Assembly: GCA_913055785.1 (NCBI GenBank)
Contig: CAJXLJ010000002.1
Location: 121,203 to 185,202 of the forward strand
Length of the DNA: 64,000 bases
DNA from: an uncultured Parvularculaceae bacterium
GTDB taxonomy: Bacteria; Pseudomonadota; Alphaproteobacteria; Caulobacterales; Parvularculaceae
Direction of reading: 5' to 3'
In this document: positions 8,586 through 16,913 of the stretch, piece after piece
Layout of the letters: each line of letters opens with the position of its first letter
Position numbering within the stretch: position 1 is the first letter of the stretch
The notes under the pieces: model-generated
Database searches by the model: none
What the model was told of the DNA's origin: nothing
What the model saw: the letters and a program-made list of their open reading frames with translations, nothing else
Translations under genes and position numbers: made by a program

Positions 8586-9221
8586 ATGACACATTTCCTT
8601 GGACTTCGCGAAACGGAAAAGACTGCATTTTTTATCGATGGCGCCAATCTTTACAAAGCCGCCCGCAATATCGGTTTTGATATTGATTACAAGAGTTTGC
8701 TGGCAAAAGCGCAAGACGCCTGCCAGCTGATCCGGGCATCCTATTACACCGCCATCCAGGAAGATCGCGAGCAGGACTACTCCCCGCTTCGCCCGCTCGT
8801 CGACTGGCTCGACTACAATGGCTACACCATGGTCACCAAGACCACGCGGGAATTCACCGACCAGCAGGGCCGCAAACGCTTCAAGGGTTCGACCGACATC
8901 GAACTTGTGGTCGACATGATGCTGCTCTCCGACCGGCTCGACCACCTGATCATTTTCAGCGGCAATGGCGATTTCCGGCGCGCAATCGAGGCCATCCAGG
9001 CGAAGGGCGTCAGGGTCACGGTCGTTTCGACCATCAAGTCGTCCCCCCCGATGGCTTCAGACGAATTGCGCCGGCAGGCCGATGCGTTCATCGACCTTGT
9101 CGATCTCGAAAAGGCCATCGGACGCTCGGGCGGCCCGGCGCGCAAACCCCGACAGGAAAATTCCGACTACGACGATGATTATGAAGACGAGTATGATGAC
9201 GAGTATGAAGAAATCGACTAG
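8586..9221 (+). CDS. NYN-domain (LabA/DUF88-like) protein with acidic tail
   Basis: A 211-residue protein of the NYN/PIN-like nuclease superfamily, homologous in form to cyanobacterial LabA and other DUF88 proteins; the family is predicted to act on RNA. Candidate acidic active-site residues are the aspartate in FFIDGANLY (residues 11-19), the STDIELVVDMM segment near 100, and SGNGDFRRAI near 120. Residues ~165-185 are basic and proline-containing, and the C-terminal 25 residues are almost entirely Asp/Glu/Tyr, a possible protein-interaction or DNA-mimic tail. Only 9 bp separate it from the uracil-DNA glycosylase gene, so the two are probably cotranscribed. Biological substrate unknown. Confidence 0.88.
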   Translation: MTHFLGLRETEKTAFFIDGANLYKAARNIGFDIDYKSLLAKAQDACQLIRASYYTAIQEDREQDYSPLRPLVDWLDYNGYTMVTKTTREFTDQQGRKRFKGSTDIELVVDMMLLSDRLDHLIIFSGNGDFRRAIEAIQAKGVRVTVVSTIKSSPPMASDELRRQADAFIDLVDLEKAIGRSGGPARKPRQENSDYDDDYEDEYDDEYEEID

Positions 9222-9230
9222 GCGCGCGTC

Positions 9231-9878
9231 TTGAGCGCAGCCTCGCCGATAGAACCTCCCGCGGATTGCGCCTTGTGCCCCCGGCTTGCGGCGTTCCGGG
9301 CGGAAAACGCAGAAACCTATCCGGATTATTTCAACGCGCCGGCGCCGACCTTCGGTGACGACAAGGCGAAGCTGCTGATCGTCGGTCTGGCGCCCGGCCT
9401 GCACGGCGCCAACAAGACCGGCCGGCCTTTTACCGGCGATTACGCCGGCGACCTTCTCTATGCAACGCTGGAAAAGTTCGGCTTCTCGAACGGCCGCTAC
9501 GACGCGCGCGCGGATGACGGCCTGATTTTGCGGCGGGCGGCGATCACCAACGCCGTGCGCTGCGTGCCGCCGCAGAACAAGCCGTTGACCGCGGAAATTT
9601 ACGCCTGTCGGCCATTCCTCATTAATCAGATCGACGCCATGCGCTCATTGAAGGCGGTTTTATGCCTCGGCAGGATCTCCCACGACTCAACGCTCAAAAC
9701 ACTGGGAATGAAAGCCAAAGAGGCGCCCTTCGCCCATGGCGCCCGGCATGAGGTTCCGGGCCGTGAGATTGTCTTATTCGACAGTTATCACTGCTCGCGT
9801 TACAATACGAACACCGGACGGCTGACCACTGAGATGTTTGAAGACGTCTTTGCAGCAATCAGGACCCACACCGGCTGA
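9231..9878 (+). CDS. Uracil-DNA glycosylase, family 5 (UdgB type)
   Basis: Removes uracil, and in characterised relatives also hypoxanthine and other deaminated bases, from DNA. The 215-residue protein carries motif GLAPGLHGANKTGRPFTGD (residues 52-70) and the catalytic/recognition segment HCSRYNTNTGRLT near 184-196, the pattern of family 5 rather than family 4. Cysteines 13, 16, 111 and 126 are positioned to hold the 4Fe-4S cluster. The start is TTG at 9231-9233: no ATG lies between it and the catalytic motif, and the CxxC must be included. The usual histidine-proline at the second motif reads His-Cys here. Confidence 0.92.
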   Translation: MSAASPIEPPADCALCPRLAAFRAENAETYPDYFNAPAPTFGDDKAKLLIVGLAPGLHGANKTGRPFTGDYAGDLLYATLEKFGFSNGRYDARADDGLILRRAAITNAVRCVPPQNKPLTAEIYACRPFLINQIDAMRSLKAVLCLGRISHDSTLKTLGMKAKEAPFAHGARHEVPGREIVLFDSYHCSRYNTNTGRLTTEMFEDVFAAIRTHTG

Positions 9879-9919
9879 AGACCGGCTCGAACGAATTTAT
9901 CCCGGCGGAGGAACATGCG

Positions 9920-10387
9920 ATGACCCGAAACTGGGGCCTGCCCGCGAAAGAACAGCAAGCCGCGGTCCGCGACGCCAAGACCGCGAAGCCGTTAATGACG
10001 CTATTCGTCTCCGCGGTGTTCGGCATCATCGGCGCATCGGTCGCTGCTATCAGTTTTGCTGAAGCGCGCGAAGTGATCGCCAATCTCTTTCACGGCGGCA
10101 ACCTCGTTACGGCGGTGGTCGCTGCGGGCTTCGGCTGCTGGGCCTATATCTGGCTGGCGCGGCCGCGTTTCGCCGCTCAGTTTTCCGGCAAGGGCGACGC
10201 CTTCTCGAGTTTGTTGCGATTTTACGTGCGGGCGGCGATCGTGCTTTTCATTGTGCTGATCACCGGAATGAATATCGGCCTGATCGCGCCGAACTTCATC
10301 AGCGTCCTGCTATTGTGCGTCTCGGGCGGCGCAGGCGCCGCAGCGGCGTTCCAGACAGTGCTCGCCTTCGTTCCCTATTACGAATGA
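9920..10387 (+). CDS. Small multi-pass membrane protein of unknown function
   Basis: I do not recognise this 155-residue protein. It begins with a charged 25-residue segment and then shows four hydrophobic stretches at about residues 26-48, 62-78, 103-122 and 127-150, so it is probably a four-helix inner-membrane protein. A strong GGAGG ribosome-binding site lies just upstream of the ATG. It is about 40 bp downstream of the uracil-DNA glycosylase gene on the same strand, so cotranscription is possible. It converges with the methyltransferase gene, with only 1 bp between the two stops. No motif points to a function. Confidence 0.75.
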   Translation: MTRNWGLPAKEQQAAVRDAKTAKPLMTLFVSAVFGIIGASVAAISFAEAREVIANLFHGGNLVTAVVAAGFGCWAYIWLARPRFAAQFSGKGDAFSSLLRFYVRAAIVLFIVLITGMNIGLIAPNFISVLLLCVSGGAGAAAAFQTVLAFVPYYE

Positions 10388-10388
10388 G

Positions 10389-10862
10389 TCAGAGCCAGCG
10401 CCGCGTGCGCTGGCGGTACTGTTCGAATTCCGGCCCAAACCGCCGGGCGAGATAGCGTTCTTCTTCCGGTATCACGAAGAAGTTGAAGATCGCCCCCGTA
10501 GCGAACGACATCATGATCACCCACAGATTGAGGGTCGCAACGCCGAACCCGGCGCCGAACACCACCATGGCGAGATAAATCGGATTGCGCGAGAAGCGAT
10601 AAGGCCCGGCTGTAAAGAGCTGATGGGCGGGCGTCGCCGGCCTCAAGGTCTCGCCCGCTTCCGCAAAGGCGGAAATCGCGCCGACCGCGAGCATGAGAGA
10701 ACCGAGCAGCATCACGCCGCCGAGGGCTTCCGCGACCAGATGCGGCAGCGGCAGCCAGCCGCCTGCAAACGCGCGAATGATAAAACCGATAAGCAAGGCG
10801 GAAATGAAAATGGTCGGCGGGTGGAGCGAGATGTCCGGTTTGTCTTCGCAAGACTCATTCAT
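10389..10862 (-). CDS. Isoprenylcysteine carboxyl methyltransferase (ICMT) family protein
   Basis: A 157-residue integral membrane protein of the ICMT/phospholipid methyltransferase superfamily. The C-terminal half shows the SAM-binding signature GPYRFSRNPIYLAMV (residues ~90-104) and the later FFVIPEEERYLARRFGPEFEQYRQRTRRW, both typical of bacterial members. Four to five hydrophobic helices surround them. Bacteria lack prenylated CAAX proteins, so the acceptor is probably a lipid, thiol or small molecule; nothing in the context identifies it. It starts 2 bp downstream of the smpB stop, so it belongs to the dapA-smpB transcript. Confidence 0.85.
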   Translation of the reverse strand: MNESCEDKPDISLHPPTIFISALLIGFIIRAFAGGWLPLPHLVAEALGGVMLLGSLMLAVGAISAFAEAGETLRPATPAHQLFTAGPYRFSRNPIYLAMVVFGAGFGVATLNLWVIMMSFATGAIFNFFVIPEEERYLARRFGPEFEQYRQRTRRWL

Positions 10863-10864
10863 GA

Positions 10865-11338
10865 TTACCCCCGATCGCGCAACAATCGCTGCTTGGCGCG
10901 CGTCCAGTCGCGGTCCTTCGACGTGTCGCGCTTGTCGTGAAGTTTCTTACCCTGCCCCAGCCCGAGCTCGAGCTTCGCGCGCCCGCGCTCGTTGAAGTAA
11001 AGCTTCAAGGGCACCAGTGTATATCCTTTACGCTCCACGGCCTGCGCAAGGCGCGCAATCTCCCGACGGTGAAGCAGCAGTTTCCGAGGACGCTTTGGCT
11101 CATGGTTCTCGCGGTTACCGGCGGAATACTCAGGAATGTTGGCGTTGATGAGCCATATCGCTCCGTCTTCCGGCGCCGCATAGCTTTCAGCGATATTCGC
11201 CTTGCCTTCGCGCAGCGCTTTGACCTCCGTCCCGGTCAGCACGAGCCCTGCTTCGACAACGTCGCCGATCATATAGTCGAAACGCGCCCGGCGGTTTTCA
11301 GCAACCACCTTTCTGCCTTCATCCTTTTTGGGCGCCAT
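10865..11338 (-). CDS. smpB: SsrA (tmRNA)-binding protein
   Basis: SmpB binds the tRNA-like domain of tmRNA and is required for trans-translation of stalled ribosomes. The 157-residue protein shows the family's start of the RNA-binding barrel ([17 protein letters not shown]), the [19 protein letters not shown] strand-loop, and the basic C-terminal tail ([16 protein letters not shown]) that enters the decoding centre. Its ATG overlaps the dapA stop by one base (TGATG), so it is translationally coupled to dapA, as in many alphaproteobacteria. The tmRNA gene itself is not in this window. Confidence 0.97.
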   Translation of the reverse strand: MAPKKDEGRKVVAENRRARFDYMIGDVVEAGLVLTGTEVKALREGKANIAESYAAPEDGAIWLINANIPEYSAGNRENHEPKRPRKLLLHRREIARLAQAVERKGYTLVPLKLYFNERGRAKLELGLGQGKKLHDKRDTSKDRDWTRAKQRLLRDRG

Positions 11339-12219
11339 CAGCCGATCAGTTCCAACTCTTGCATCGCCGCGCGCACATTTGCCTTCGCCTCTTCGTTGGC
11401 GGCGACCATCGGCAAGCGCACTTCCTCAGCGCAAAGACCGAGAAGCGACATGGCGTATTTCACCGGCCCCGGAGAGGCGTCGCAAAACAACGCGTGATGC
11501 AACGGCGCGAGACGGTCCTGCAAGGAAAGCGCGCGCTCGAAATCGCCTTCCATTGTCGCGCTCTGCATGTCGGCGCATATCCCGGGCGCGACATTCGAGG
11601 TCACGGAAATGCACCCGCGCCCGCCCATCGCGTTAAACCCGACCGCCGTCATGTCCTCGCCTGAAAGCTGGATGAAATCCGCCCCGCAATGACGGCGCTG
11701 CAAGGCGACGCGCGCCAGATCGCCCGTAGCGTCCTTGACGCCGACAATCCGCGGCAGGCGCGCAAGCGCCGCCATGGTTTCGACCGAGATGTTCACCGTG
11801 GTGCGCGGCGGAATGTTGTAAATAATAATCGGAAGATCGGTGGCGTCATGTAGCGCCGTGTAATGGGCCAGCAATCCCGTCTGATTTGGACGGTTGTAAT
11901 AACCGGTGACCGCCAGGAATCCGTCTGCGCCGAGCTCCTGAACGCGCTGCGCCATGGAAATTGAATAGGCTGTGTCGTTGGAGCCGACGCCCGCAATGAC
12001 CGGCGTCCGGCCGTCAGCCGCTTCGACGCAAAGCCGAACCGCCCTTTCATGCTCTTCATCGTTGAGGGTTGCTGATTCGCCCGTCGTTCCGACCGGAACC
12101 AGTCCCCGTGTGCCCGCCTCGATCTGACGTATAACCATGGCGGCAAACGCGTCTTCGTCGATAGCGCCGTTCTTGAATGGGGTGACGAGGGCGGTGATTG
12201 ACCCTTTAAGCTGTTTCAT
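11338..12219 (-). CDS. dapA: 4-hydroxy-tetrahydrodipicolinate synthase
   Basis: Condenses pyruvate with aspartate semialdehyde, the first committed step of lysine and diaminopimelate synthesis. The 293-residue TIM barrel has the early GTTGESATL signature (residues 43-51), the catalytic tyrosine in [12 protein letters not shown], and the Schiff-base lysine in GVKDATGD near residue 160. Length is normal. It heads the minus-strand group dapA-smpB-methyltransferase and is divergent from the lytic transglycosylase gene across 130 bp. This dapA/slt divergent arrangement recurs in alphaproteobacteria and links peptidoglycan precursor synthesis to turnover. Confidence 0.97.
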   Translation of the reverse strand: MKQLKGSITALVTPFKNGAIDEDAFAAMVIRQIEAGTRGLVPVGTTGESATLNDEEHERAVRLCVEAADGRTPVIAGVGSNDTAYSISMAQRVQELGADGFLAVTGYYNRPNQTGLLAHYTALHDATDLPIIIYNIPPRTTVNISVETMAALARLPRIVGVKDATGDLARVALQRRHCGADFIQLSGEDMTAVGFNAMGGRGCISVTSNVAPGICADMQSATMEGDFERALSLQDRLAPLHHALFCDASPGPVKYAMSLLGLCAEEVRLPMVAANEEAKANVRAAMQELELIG

Positions 12220-12349
12220 GGGCTCATTTTTCTGAAATGTGACCGATCGATAACGCCCAATTGGAAAATCAGCAAGGCGCGACTGTTTTGATAAAGGGAC
12301 GTTTAGGCTAATCTAAGGCGGAGCTGCGTAAGGTTAGCGGGAGTACGGC

Positions 12350-15244
12350 ATGATCAGATCAGCGCGCAAGTGGCTGATAACGGGGGTTCTTACGGTTGTA
12401 GTGGCGTTCTCGACGACCGCTTTCGCGAGCGGCATGCCGACGCCGCGCCTGAAGCCCCCTGCGCCAGGCCCCGAATATCTTACCCGCGCAGACCATGCGC
12501 GCCTGCTGTCCCTCTCGGACACGCTCAAGAAGAAGCGCTTTACCGAGGCCAGGCAGCTGATTGGCGAGGTCGCCGACCCGGCCGCCCGCACGCTTGGCCA
12601 GTGGATGTACTACCAAGCCGAAGACCCGACGGTTGATATCGACGAGGCGGACGTCTTTCTCGACGCGCATGGCGACTGGCCCCTGGCCCGCAACATTCAG
12701 CGTCATGTCGAGGGGAGACTAAAATCCACAACCCCGGTCGAAGAAGTATTAAGATTTTTCGACACACGCGACCCTGTGAGCGGTGACGGACGCATCGAAC
12801 TGGCGCGCGCGCTGTTCGCCAAAGGTGAAGACGAAGCGGCCTCGATCCATCTGCGGGAGGCGTGGGTCAATTACAATTTCACCGTCACCGAGGAACGGCG
12901 CATACTTTCCGAATTCGGGCACCGGTTGTCCGCCGAAGATCACGCCTCTCGTGTCGACCGGCTTTTATGGGAGCGTCAGGTCACAAACGCCCGGCGCATC
13001 TTTACCCGCTTGTCTCCGAGAGAGAGGGACAAGGCGCAGGCGCGCGCCGCTTTTCTGGTGCGCGCGGCCTCTGCGCCGAAGCTTTATCGCGGTCTGCCGC
13101 GCGAGGATCAGCTCGACTCCGGAGTCCTGATGGCGGCGACGCGATATTACCGCCGCGCCGGCGATGAGCAAAAGGCGATCGAATATTCAGCGCTGGCCCC
13201 GCAGGATCCTGAAGCGCTGCGCAACCCCGGACGGTGGTGGTACGAACGCCAGCTGTTGATGCGCGGCGCGCTCAAAGACGGCCGTTTCGACGATGCTTAC
13301 GCACTCGCAGCCAATAACGGTCTTGAAGCCGGCGGCGATCTTGCCGAGGCCGAATTCAACGCAGGCTGGATCGCCTTGCGCTTTCTCCATGCGCCGGACC
13401 GCGCTGAAACGCACTTCCTCGCCCTCGCCTCCGCGGTCGGTACGCCGATCTCCCTTTCCCGCGCCTATTACTGGCTGGGCCGCGCTTCAGCGGAGCGCGG
13501 GGACGCCAAGATGGCCGTCGCCTATTACGAAAAAGCGGCGCAATATTATTACTCCTTTTACGGACAACTCGCCGCTGAAGAGCTTGGCGCCGGCGCCGGA
13601 CAATACATGTTCGGGCCGATCGCCGTTGCGACGCCGGCCGACCGCGCGCTGTTTTCAGCGCGCCCCACCGTCGCCGCCCTCAAAATGCTCTCCGATCTCG
13701 ACCTCGATTATGAATTCATGGTCTTCGCGTATCATATCGACGATCAACTCGAACGGCCGGGCGAGTATGTCGAGCTCGCCAAACTCGCCAATGGCGAAGG
13801 CGCGCCGCATCTTACGGTGCGCGCCGGCAAAGTCGCCGTGCAACGCGACGCATTTGCGGCGAATGTAGCCTACCCGCTTGTCTTTGTACCCGAGGAGGCG
13901 ACGCGGTTCGTTCCTGCAGAACTCATCCTCGGCCTGTCGCGCCAGGAAAGCGAATTCAACCCGCGCGCCTTCTCCCGCGCCGGCGCACGCGGGATGATGC
14001 AGCTTATTCCTTCCACAGCGCTAATCACCGCACGTAAGGAAGGGCTGATCTATTCGAGATCGGCGCTGCTTGACGATCCGGTTTACAATCTGACTCTGGG
14101 TTCAGCGCACCTCTCGCATCTGATGAGTGATTTCAGCGGCTCCTTGCCGCTCACCCTGGCGGCCTATAACGCCGGGCCGCATCGGGCGAAACGCTGGATT
14201 GAGGAATATGGCGACCCACGGAGTCCAAATGTGGACCCGATCGACTGGATCGAACTCGTGCCGTTTTCCGAAACCCGCAACTACGTCCAGCGGGTTCTTG
14301 AGAATACGCAAGTCTATCGCGGGCAACTTAATCAGGCGCCGATCTCCGGCCGCTTGTCTGCGGACATCGAACGCGGCGGCGCATCAGGCAGAGCGGCGAA
14401 ACTCCATGCCCCATCGGGCGTACTGGCGCTCAAATCCACGAAACATGGCGCACAAATGCTCGCGCCGCTGCCGGAGCGCACAGCAGAACGCGCCAGAGAA
14501 TATCAAGCCAGTCAGGCGGCCAAACTCGCCGCTATCGAACAGGCCCGCTCAGACTCCGAGGCCGCGGCGGAAACATCTGTGAAAACCGAACCGGCGAAAA
14601 AAAGCCGGGACAGGCGCTCAAACTCACGGCGCAACCGCAGGCCTTCGAAGAACAAGCCGAGTGCAGAGACAGACAGCGGCGCTGCGCCGGCGGCAACGCC
14701 GACCGATCTGGAACAAACGACCCTTGTAGAGCCCGAAGCGGAAGCAGCGCCTACCGGGATGATCGATGCGCCCGCCGCGGAGCCGCTCCCGCAACCGGCG
14801 AAACCGGCGCCAATTGCATTATCGCTCGGCGAAACCGCCGACCGGCCGGTCATGCCTGTGGAAAAACCTGACGCGCTGGCGGGTGAGACATTATTCGCCT
14901 CGCCTTCATCCAGCGCCGCCGCACCGGGCGAAGCGATGAGCACATCCTCAAACAATCTAATGATGAACGATGAAGCAATGGCGGCGTTGATCGCGGAAGC
15001 AAGGGCGGTGATCGCCTCGGAGAGCGGCGCGGAAAGCACGCCGCCAACCGGCAACGATCTTAACGAATTTCTAATGGGCGGCAGCGGCGCAGCAGAAGAA
15101 GAAGCCGACCCGGATGAATGCGACGGCGCCGCGGAGAGCGGAGACGATGCATCGGACGATCTCGCCGCTGCGCTCAACGCCGCGGCGCTCGCCGAGTTCA
15201 GCGGCGGCGCTGACCCGTGCCCGGCTCAACCATCCGCTCGTTAA
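12350..15244 (+). CDS. slt: Soluble lytic murein transglycosylase with long low-complexity C-terminal tail
   Basis: Periplasmic enzyme that cleaves peptidoglycan with formation of 1,6-anhydromuramic acid. At 964 residues it is well over the usual ~650. An N-terminal signal peptide ends near AFASG (residue ~27). A helical superhelix (U/L domains, about 30-480) with TPR-like units such as AYYWLGRASAERGDAKMAV precedes the GH23 catalytic domain. The catalytic glutamate is Glu533 in RQESEF, followed by GARGMMQLIPSTA, the AYNAGP loop and ETRNYVQRVLEN. From about residue 675 the protein becomes Ala/Pro/Glu-rich and probably disordered, with a basic patch (KKSRDRRSNSRRNRR) and a very acidic end containing cysteines. 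The tail may anchor or localise it. Confidence 0.93.
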   Translation: MIRSARKWLITGVLTVVVAFSTTAFASGMPTPRLKPPAPGPEYLTRADHARLLSLSDTLKKKRFTEARQLIGEVADPAARTLGQWMYYQAEDPTVDIDEADVFLDAHGDWPLARNIQRHVEGRLKSTTPVEEVLRFFDTRDPVSGDGRIELARALFAKGEDEAASIHLREAWVNYNFTVTEERRILSEFGHRLSAEDHASRVDRLLWERQVTNARRIFTRLSPRERDKAQARAAFLVRAASAPKLYRGLPREDQLDSGVLMAATRYYRRAGDEQKAIEYSALAPQDPEALRNPGRWWYERQLLMRGALKDGRFDDAYALAANNGLEAGGDLAEAEFNAGWIALRFLHAPDRAETHFLALASAVGTPISLSRAYYWLGRASAERGDAKMAVAYYEKAAQYYYSFYGQLAAEELGAGAGQYMFGPIAVATPADRALFSARPTVAALKMLSDLDLDYEFMVFAYHIDDQLERPGEYVELAKLANGEGAPHLTVRAGKVAVQRDAFAANVAYPLVFVPEEATRFVPAELILGLSRQESEFNPRAFSRAGARGMMQLIPSTALITARKEGLIYSRSALLDDPVYNLTLGSAHLSHLMSDFSGSLPLTLAAYNAGPHRAKRWIEEYGDPRSPNVDPIDWIELVPFSETRNYVQRVLENTQVYRGQLNQAPISGRLSADIERGGASGRAAKLHAPSGVLALKSTKHGAQMLAPLPERTAERAREYQASQAAKLAAIEQARSDSEAAAETSVKTEPAKKSRDRRSNSRRNRRPSKNKPSAETDSGAAPAATPTDLEQTTLVEPEAEAAPTGMIDAPAAEPLPQPAKPAPIALSLGETADRPVMPVEKPDALAGETLFASPSSSAAAPGEAMSTSSNNLMMNDEAMAALIAEARAVIASESGAESTPPTGNDLNEFLMGGSGAAEEEADPDECDGAAESGDDASDDLAAALNAAALAEFSGGADPCPAQPSAR

Positions 15245-15294
15245 TCGCTGTCACCGGGTTGTCATCGAACGCTTTTCCGGGCAGAACCGCCGGC

Positions 15295-15385
15295 GGAGAG
15301 GTGGCCGAGTGGTCGAAGGCGCTCCCCTGCTAAGGGAGTATATCTCAAAAGGATATCGAGGGTTCGAATCCCTTCCTCTCCGCCA
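15295..15385 (+). tRNA. tRNA-Ser (anticodon GCU)
   Basis: A complete 91-nt class II tRNA reading AGC/AGU codons. The 7-bp acceptor stem pairs 15295-15301 with 15375-15381, the discriminator is G15382, and CCA is encoded at 15383-15385. The anticodon loop reads CTGCTAA with anticodon GCT. The long variable arm is formed by TATCTCAAAAGGATATC, followed by a TTCGAAT T-loop. It lies between slt and the MobA-fusion gene. The final 27 bp, from the T-arm through CCA plus one base, are repeated exactly 113 bp downstream. Confidence 0.97.
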
Positions 15386-15499
15386 GTATTTTTCTGCAGG
15401 AAACGAACGAACGGCTTAATGAGAAAGCTTGGCCGAACCCTCGCTTGAAATTTGCGCGCCAATGGCGCGCGGGGGTTCGAATCCCTTCCTCTCCGCCAG
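15360..15499 (+). repeat. 27-bp direct repeat of the tRNA-Ser 3' end (possible attachment-site scar)
   Basis: The sequence at 15360-15386 (T-arm, acceptor strand and CCA of tRNA-Ser) recurs without mismatch at 15473-15499. The second copy has no matching D-arm or anticodon arm in front of it; instead a perfect hairpin GCGCGCC-AAT-GGCGCGC lies at 15454-15470. A repeated tRNA 3' end is the usual product of integrase recombination at a tRNA gene, with attL and attR at the ends of an island. Here only 113 bp separate the copies, so the island has been lost or this is a truncated second tRNA gene. No integrase gene is nearby. Confidence 0.7.
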
Positions 15500-15518
15500 C
15501 AGCCAAGCCGTCTGTCAA

Positions 15519-16556
15519 TCAATTCTGTTTGCGTAAGTGCAGCAATGGATAAGGTCTGCCAGCGTCATCCGTTTCCGAGCGGCCAGTGAGTTCGAACCCC
15601 ATCCGTTTGTAGAATGCGACAGCGCCTTCATTTTGTTCATTGACGTCGACCGTGAGCGGCGCGCCGGCCTTACCGGCCTCGGCGAGAAATGCGCGCCCGA
15701 CCCCCATGCCGAACGCTTCCGGATCGATGAAGAGCGAATCGATATGCTTGCCGTCCATCCCCATGAAACCGATGATACGCCCTTCCCTTTCAGCGAGTAA
15801 AAGCGCCGCCTTCGGCGCGTATTCAGTCCGGACGAGTTCCGAAATATGGCCGAAATCCTCAAGCGTCAGAAAATCGTGCGTCGCTTTCACCGAGCGCGCC
15901 CAAATGTCGTGAACAGCTGCTGCATCCGCCGGCGTTGATGCGCGAAATTTGATCAGGCTCTCACGATCATTTTCCCGAATGCGTATCGCCGCAGCCAAGT
16001 CTTCAGGCGTGTTGATATTGACGAGCGTCCTGGCGGGAAAGGCAACCCGGCGCACGCCGCATGCTTCCGCCAGCGCGTGCAGCGCGACGTTGTTTTCTGA
16101 CAGGGCGATGCGAATGGCGTTTGCAAGCGGCTCGCGCCGCCAATACGCGAAAGTCGGGTGTGCGCCAGCTTCGCCGCAGGCGACGGCGCAACCGGGTTCT
16201 TCCGTAAGACGCGCATAAAGGTCTCCCGGCAGGAGCGGCCCGTCGACGGGAACGGTCATGAAGCCCTGAAGGTAAGGCGCCTGATCCTCAATCCACCGCA
16301 AGGCCGCCGCGAGACCGGCGGCGGGTCCGCGCGGCCCTTCCTTAAGATCCTCGATGGCGGTCAGGCCGGTTCCATAGTCGTTCTTGCCAGAAATCAGTAT
16401 ACGGTCGACCTGCGGCGAAAGACGCTCGATCACATGATCGATCATGCGTTTGCCGCCAAGTTCGATAAGCGCCTTGTCGGCGCCGCCCATGCGGCGCGCG
16501 CCGCCTCCGGCTAGGATAATGGCGATGCGCCTGAGCGATTCCAGTTCGTTCGTCAT
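15519..16556 (-). CDS. MobA-like molybdenum cofactor guanylyltransferase fused to a YjaB-like N-acetyltransferase
   Basis: The 345-residue protein joins two domains without an intervening stop. Residues 10-195 are MobA-like: the nucleotide-binding start IILAGGGARRMGGADKALI, then GPRGPAAGL and VPVDGPLLP, expected to attach GMP to molybdopterin. Residues ~203-345 are a GNAT domain closely resembling, from memory, E. coli YjaB, with SVKATHDFLT, IDSLFIDPEAFGMGVGRAFL, VNEQNEGAVAFYKRMGFE and a GRPYPLLHL ending. I chose the ATG at 16554-16556, because the MobA fold begins there. No other molybdopterin gene is in the window. MobA is normally stand-alone or fused to MobB, so this fusion is uncommon. 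Confidence 0.88.
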   Translation of the reverse strand: MTNELESLRRIAIILAGGGARRMGGADKALIELGGKRMIDHVIERLSPQVDRILISGKNDYGTGLTAIEDLKEGPRGPAAGLAAALRWIEDQAPYLQGFMTVPVDGPLLPGDLYARLTEEPGCAVACGEAGAHPTFAYWRREPLANAIRIALSENNVALHALAEACGVRRVAFPARTLVNINTPEDLAAAIRIRENDRESLIKFRASTPADAAAVHDIWARSVKATHDFLTLEDFGHISELVRTEYAPKAALLLAEREGRIIGFMGMDGKHIDSLFIDPEAFGMGVGRAFLAEAGKAGAPLTVDVNEQNEGAVAFYKRMGFELTGRSETDDAGRPYPLLHLRKQN

Positions 16557-16621
16557 GATTGTCCAATGCCTTAGGCGCCCTTGTTGACAATTGAAAGGCG
16601 CCCGTCGCATGTTCCCGCCCA

Positions 16622-16792
16622 GACGGTGCCCTTAACCGGGCTTAATAGGGAATCCGGTGCAAACCCGGAACTGTTCCCGCAACTGTCAGCGGCGAGCCGC
16701 CGGCCACGAACCACTGGAGTCTCCCGAGAGGGAACAAGGCTCCGGGAAGGAGGCCGGAAGCAGTGACCCGCCAGTCAGGAGACCTGCCGTCG
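16622..16792 (+). promoter_or_regulatory. Cobalamin (adenosylcobalamin/B12) riboswitch
   Basis: The leader of the btu operon contains the conserved cobalamin aptamer landmarks in order: GGTGCC at 16625, TTAATAGGGAA, the GGTGCAAACCC stem-loop, CGCAACTGTCA (part of the B12 box region), a variable P-arm, and GGAAGCAGTGACCCGCCAGT followed by CAGGAGACCTGCCGTC. B12 binding should lower btu expression. Between aptamer and gene, TTCTCC at 16834-16839 is complementary to the Shine-Dalgarno GGAGAA at 16905-16910, so translational sequestration is a plausible output. I saw no clear intrinsic terminator. This leader fills most of the 357-bp gap between the MobA fusion and btuB. Confidence 0.95.
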
Positions 16793-16913
16793 CGTCGCTC
16801 GTCCCCGGCCGGGATAGCCGTAAGGACAGGATCTTCTCCCCAGAAGCGACAAGTAGTTCGCCGCCCGCGTTTCTCACGCAGCGGTTTTGTCGTTTTGATC
16901 CAGAGGAGAAATT

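Noticed and set aside
15454..15499. Possible tmRNA acceptor piece, because a CCA end follows a hairpin
   Set aside because: The sequence is identical to the tRNA-Ser 3' end and lacks the Ala-type G-U acceptor pair, the tag reading frame and a partner piece.
15262..15522. Minus-strand open frame encoding GRDSNPR / EGIRTLD-like peptides
   Set aside because: This is the well-known artefact of reading the antisense of tRNA-Ser; it overlaps the tRNA and its 3'-end repeat and has no ribosome-binding site of its own.
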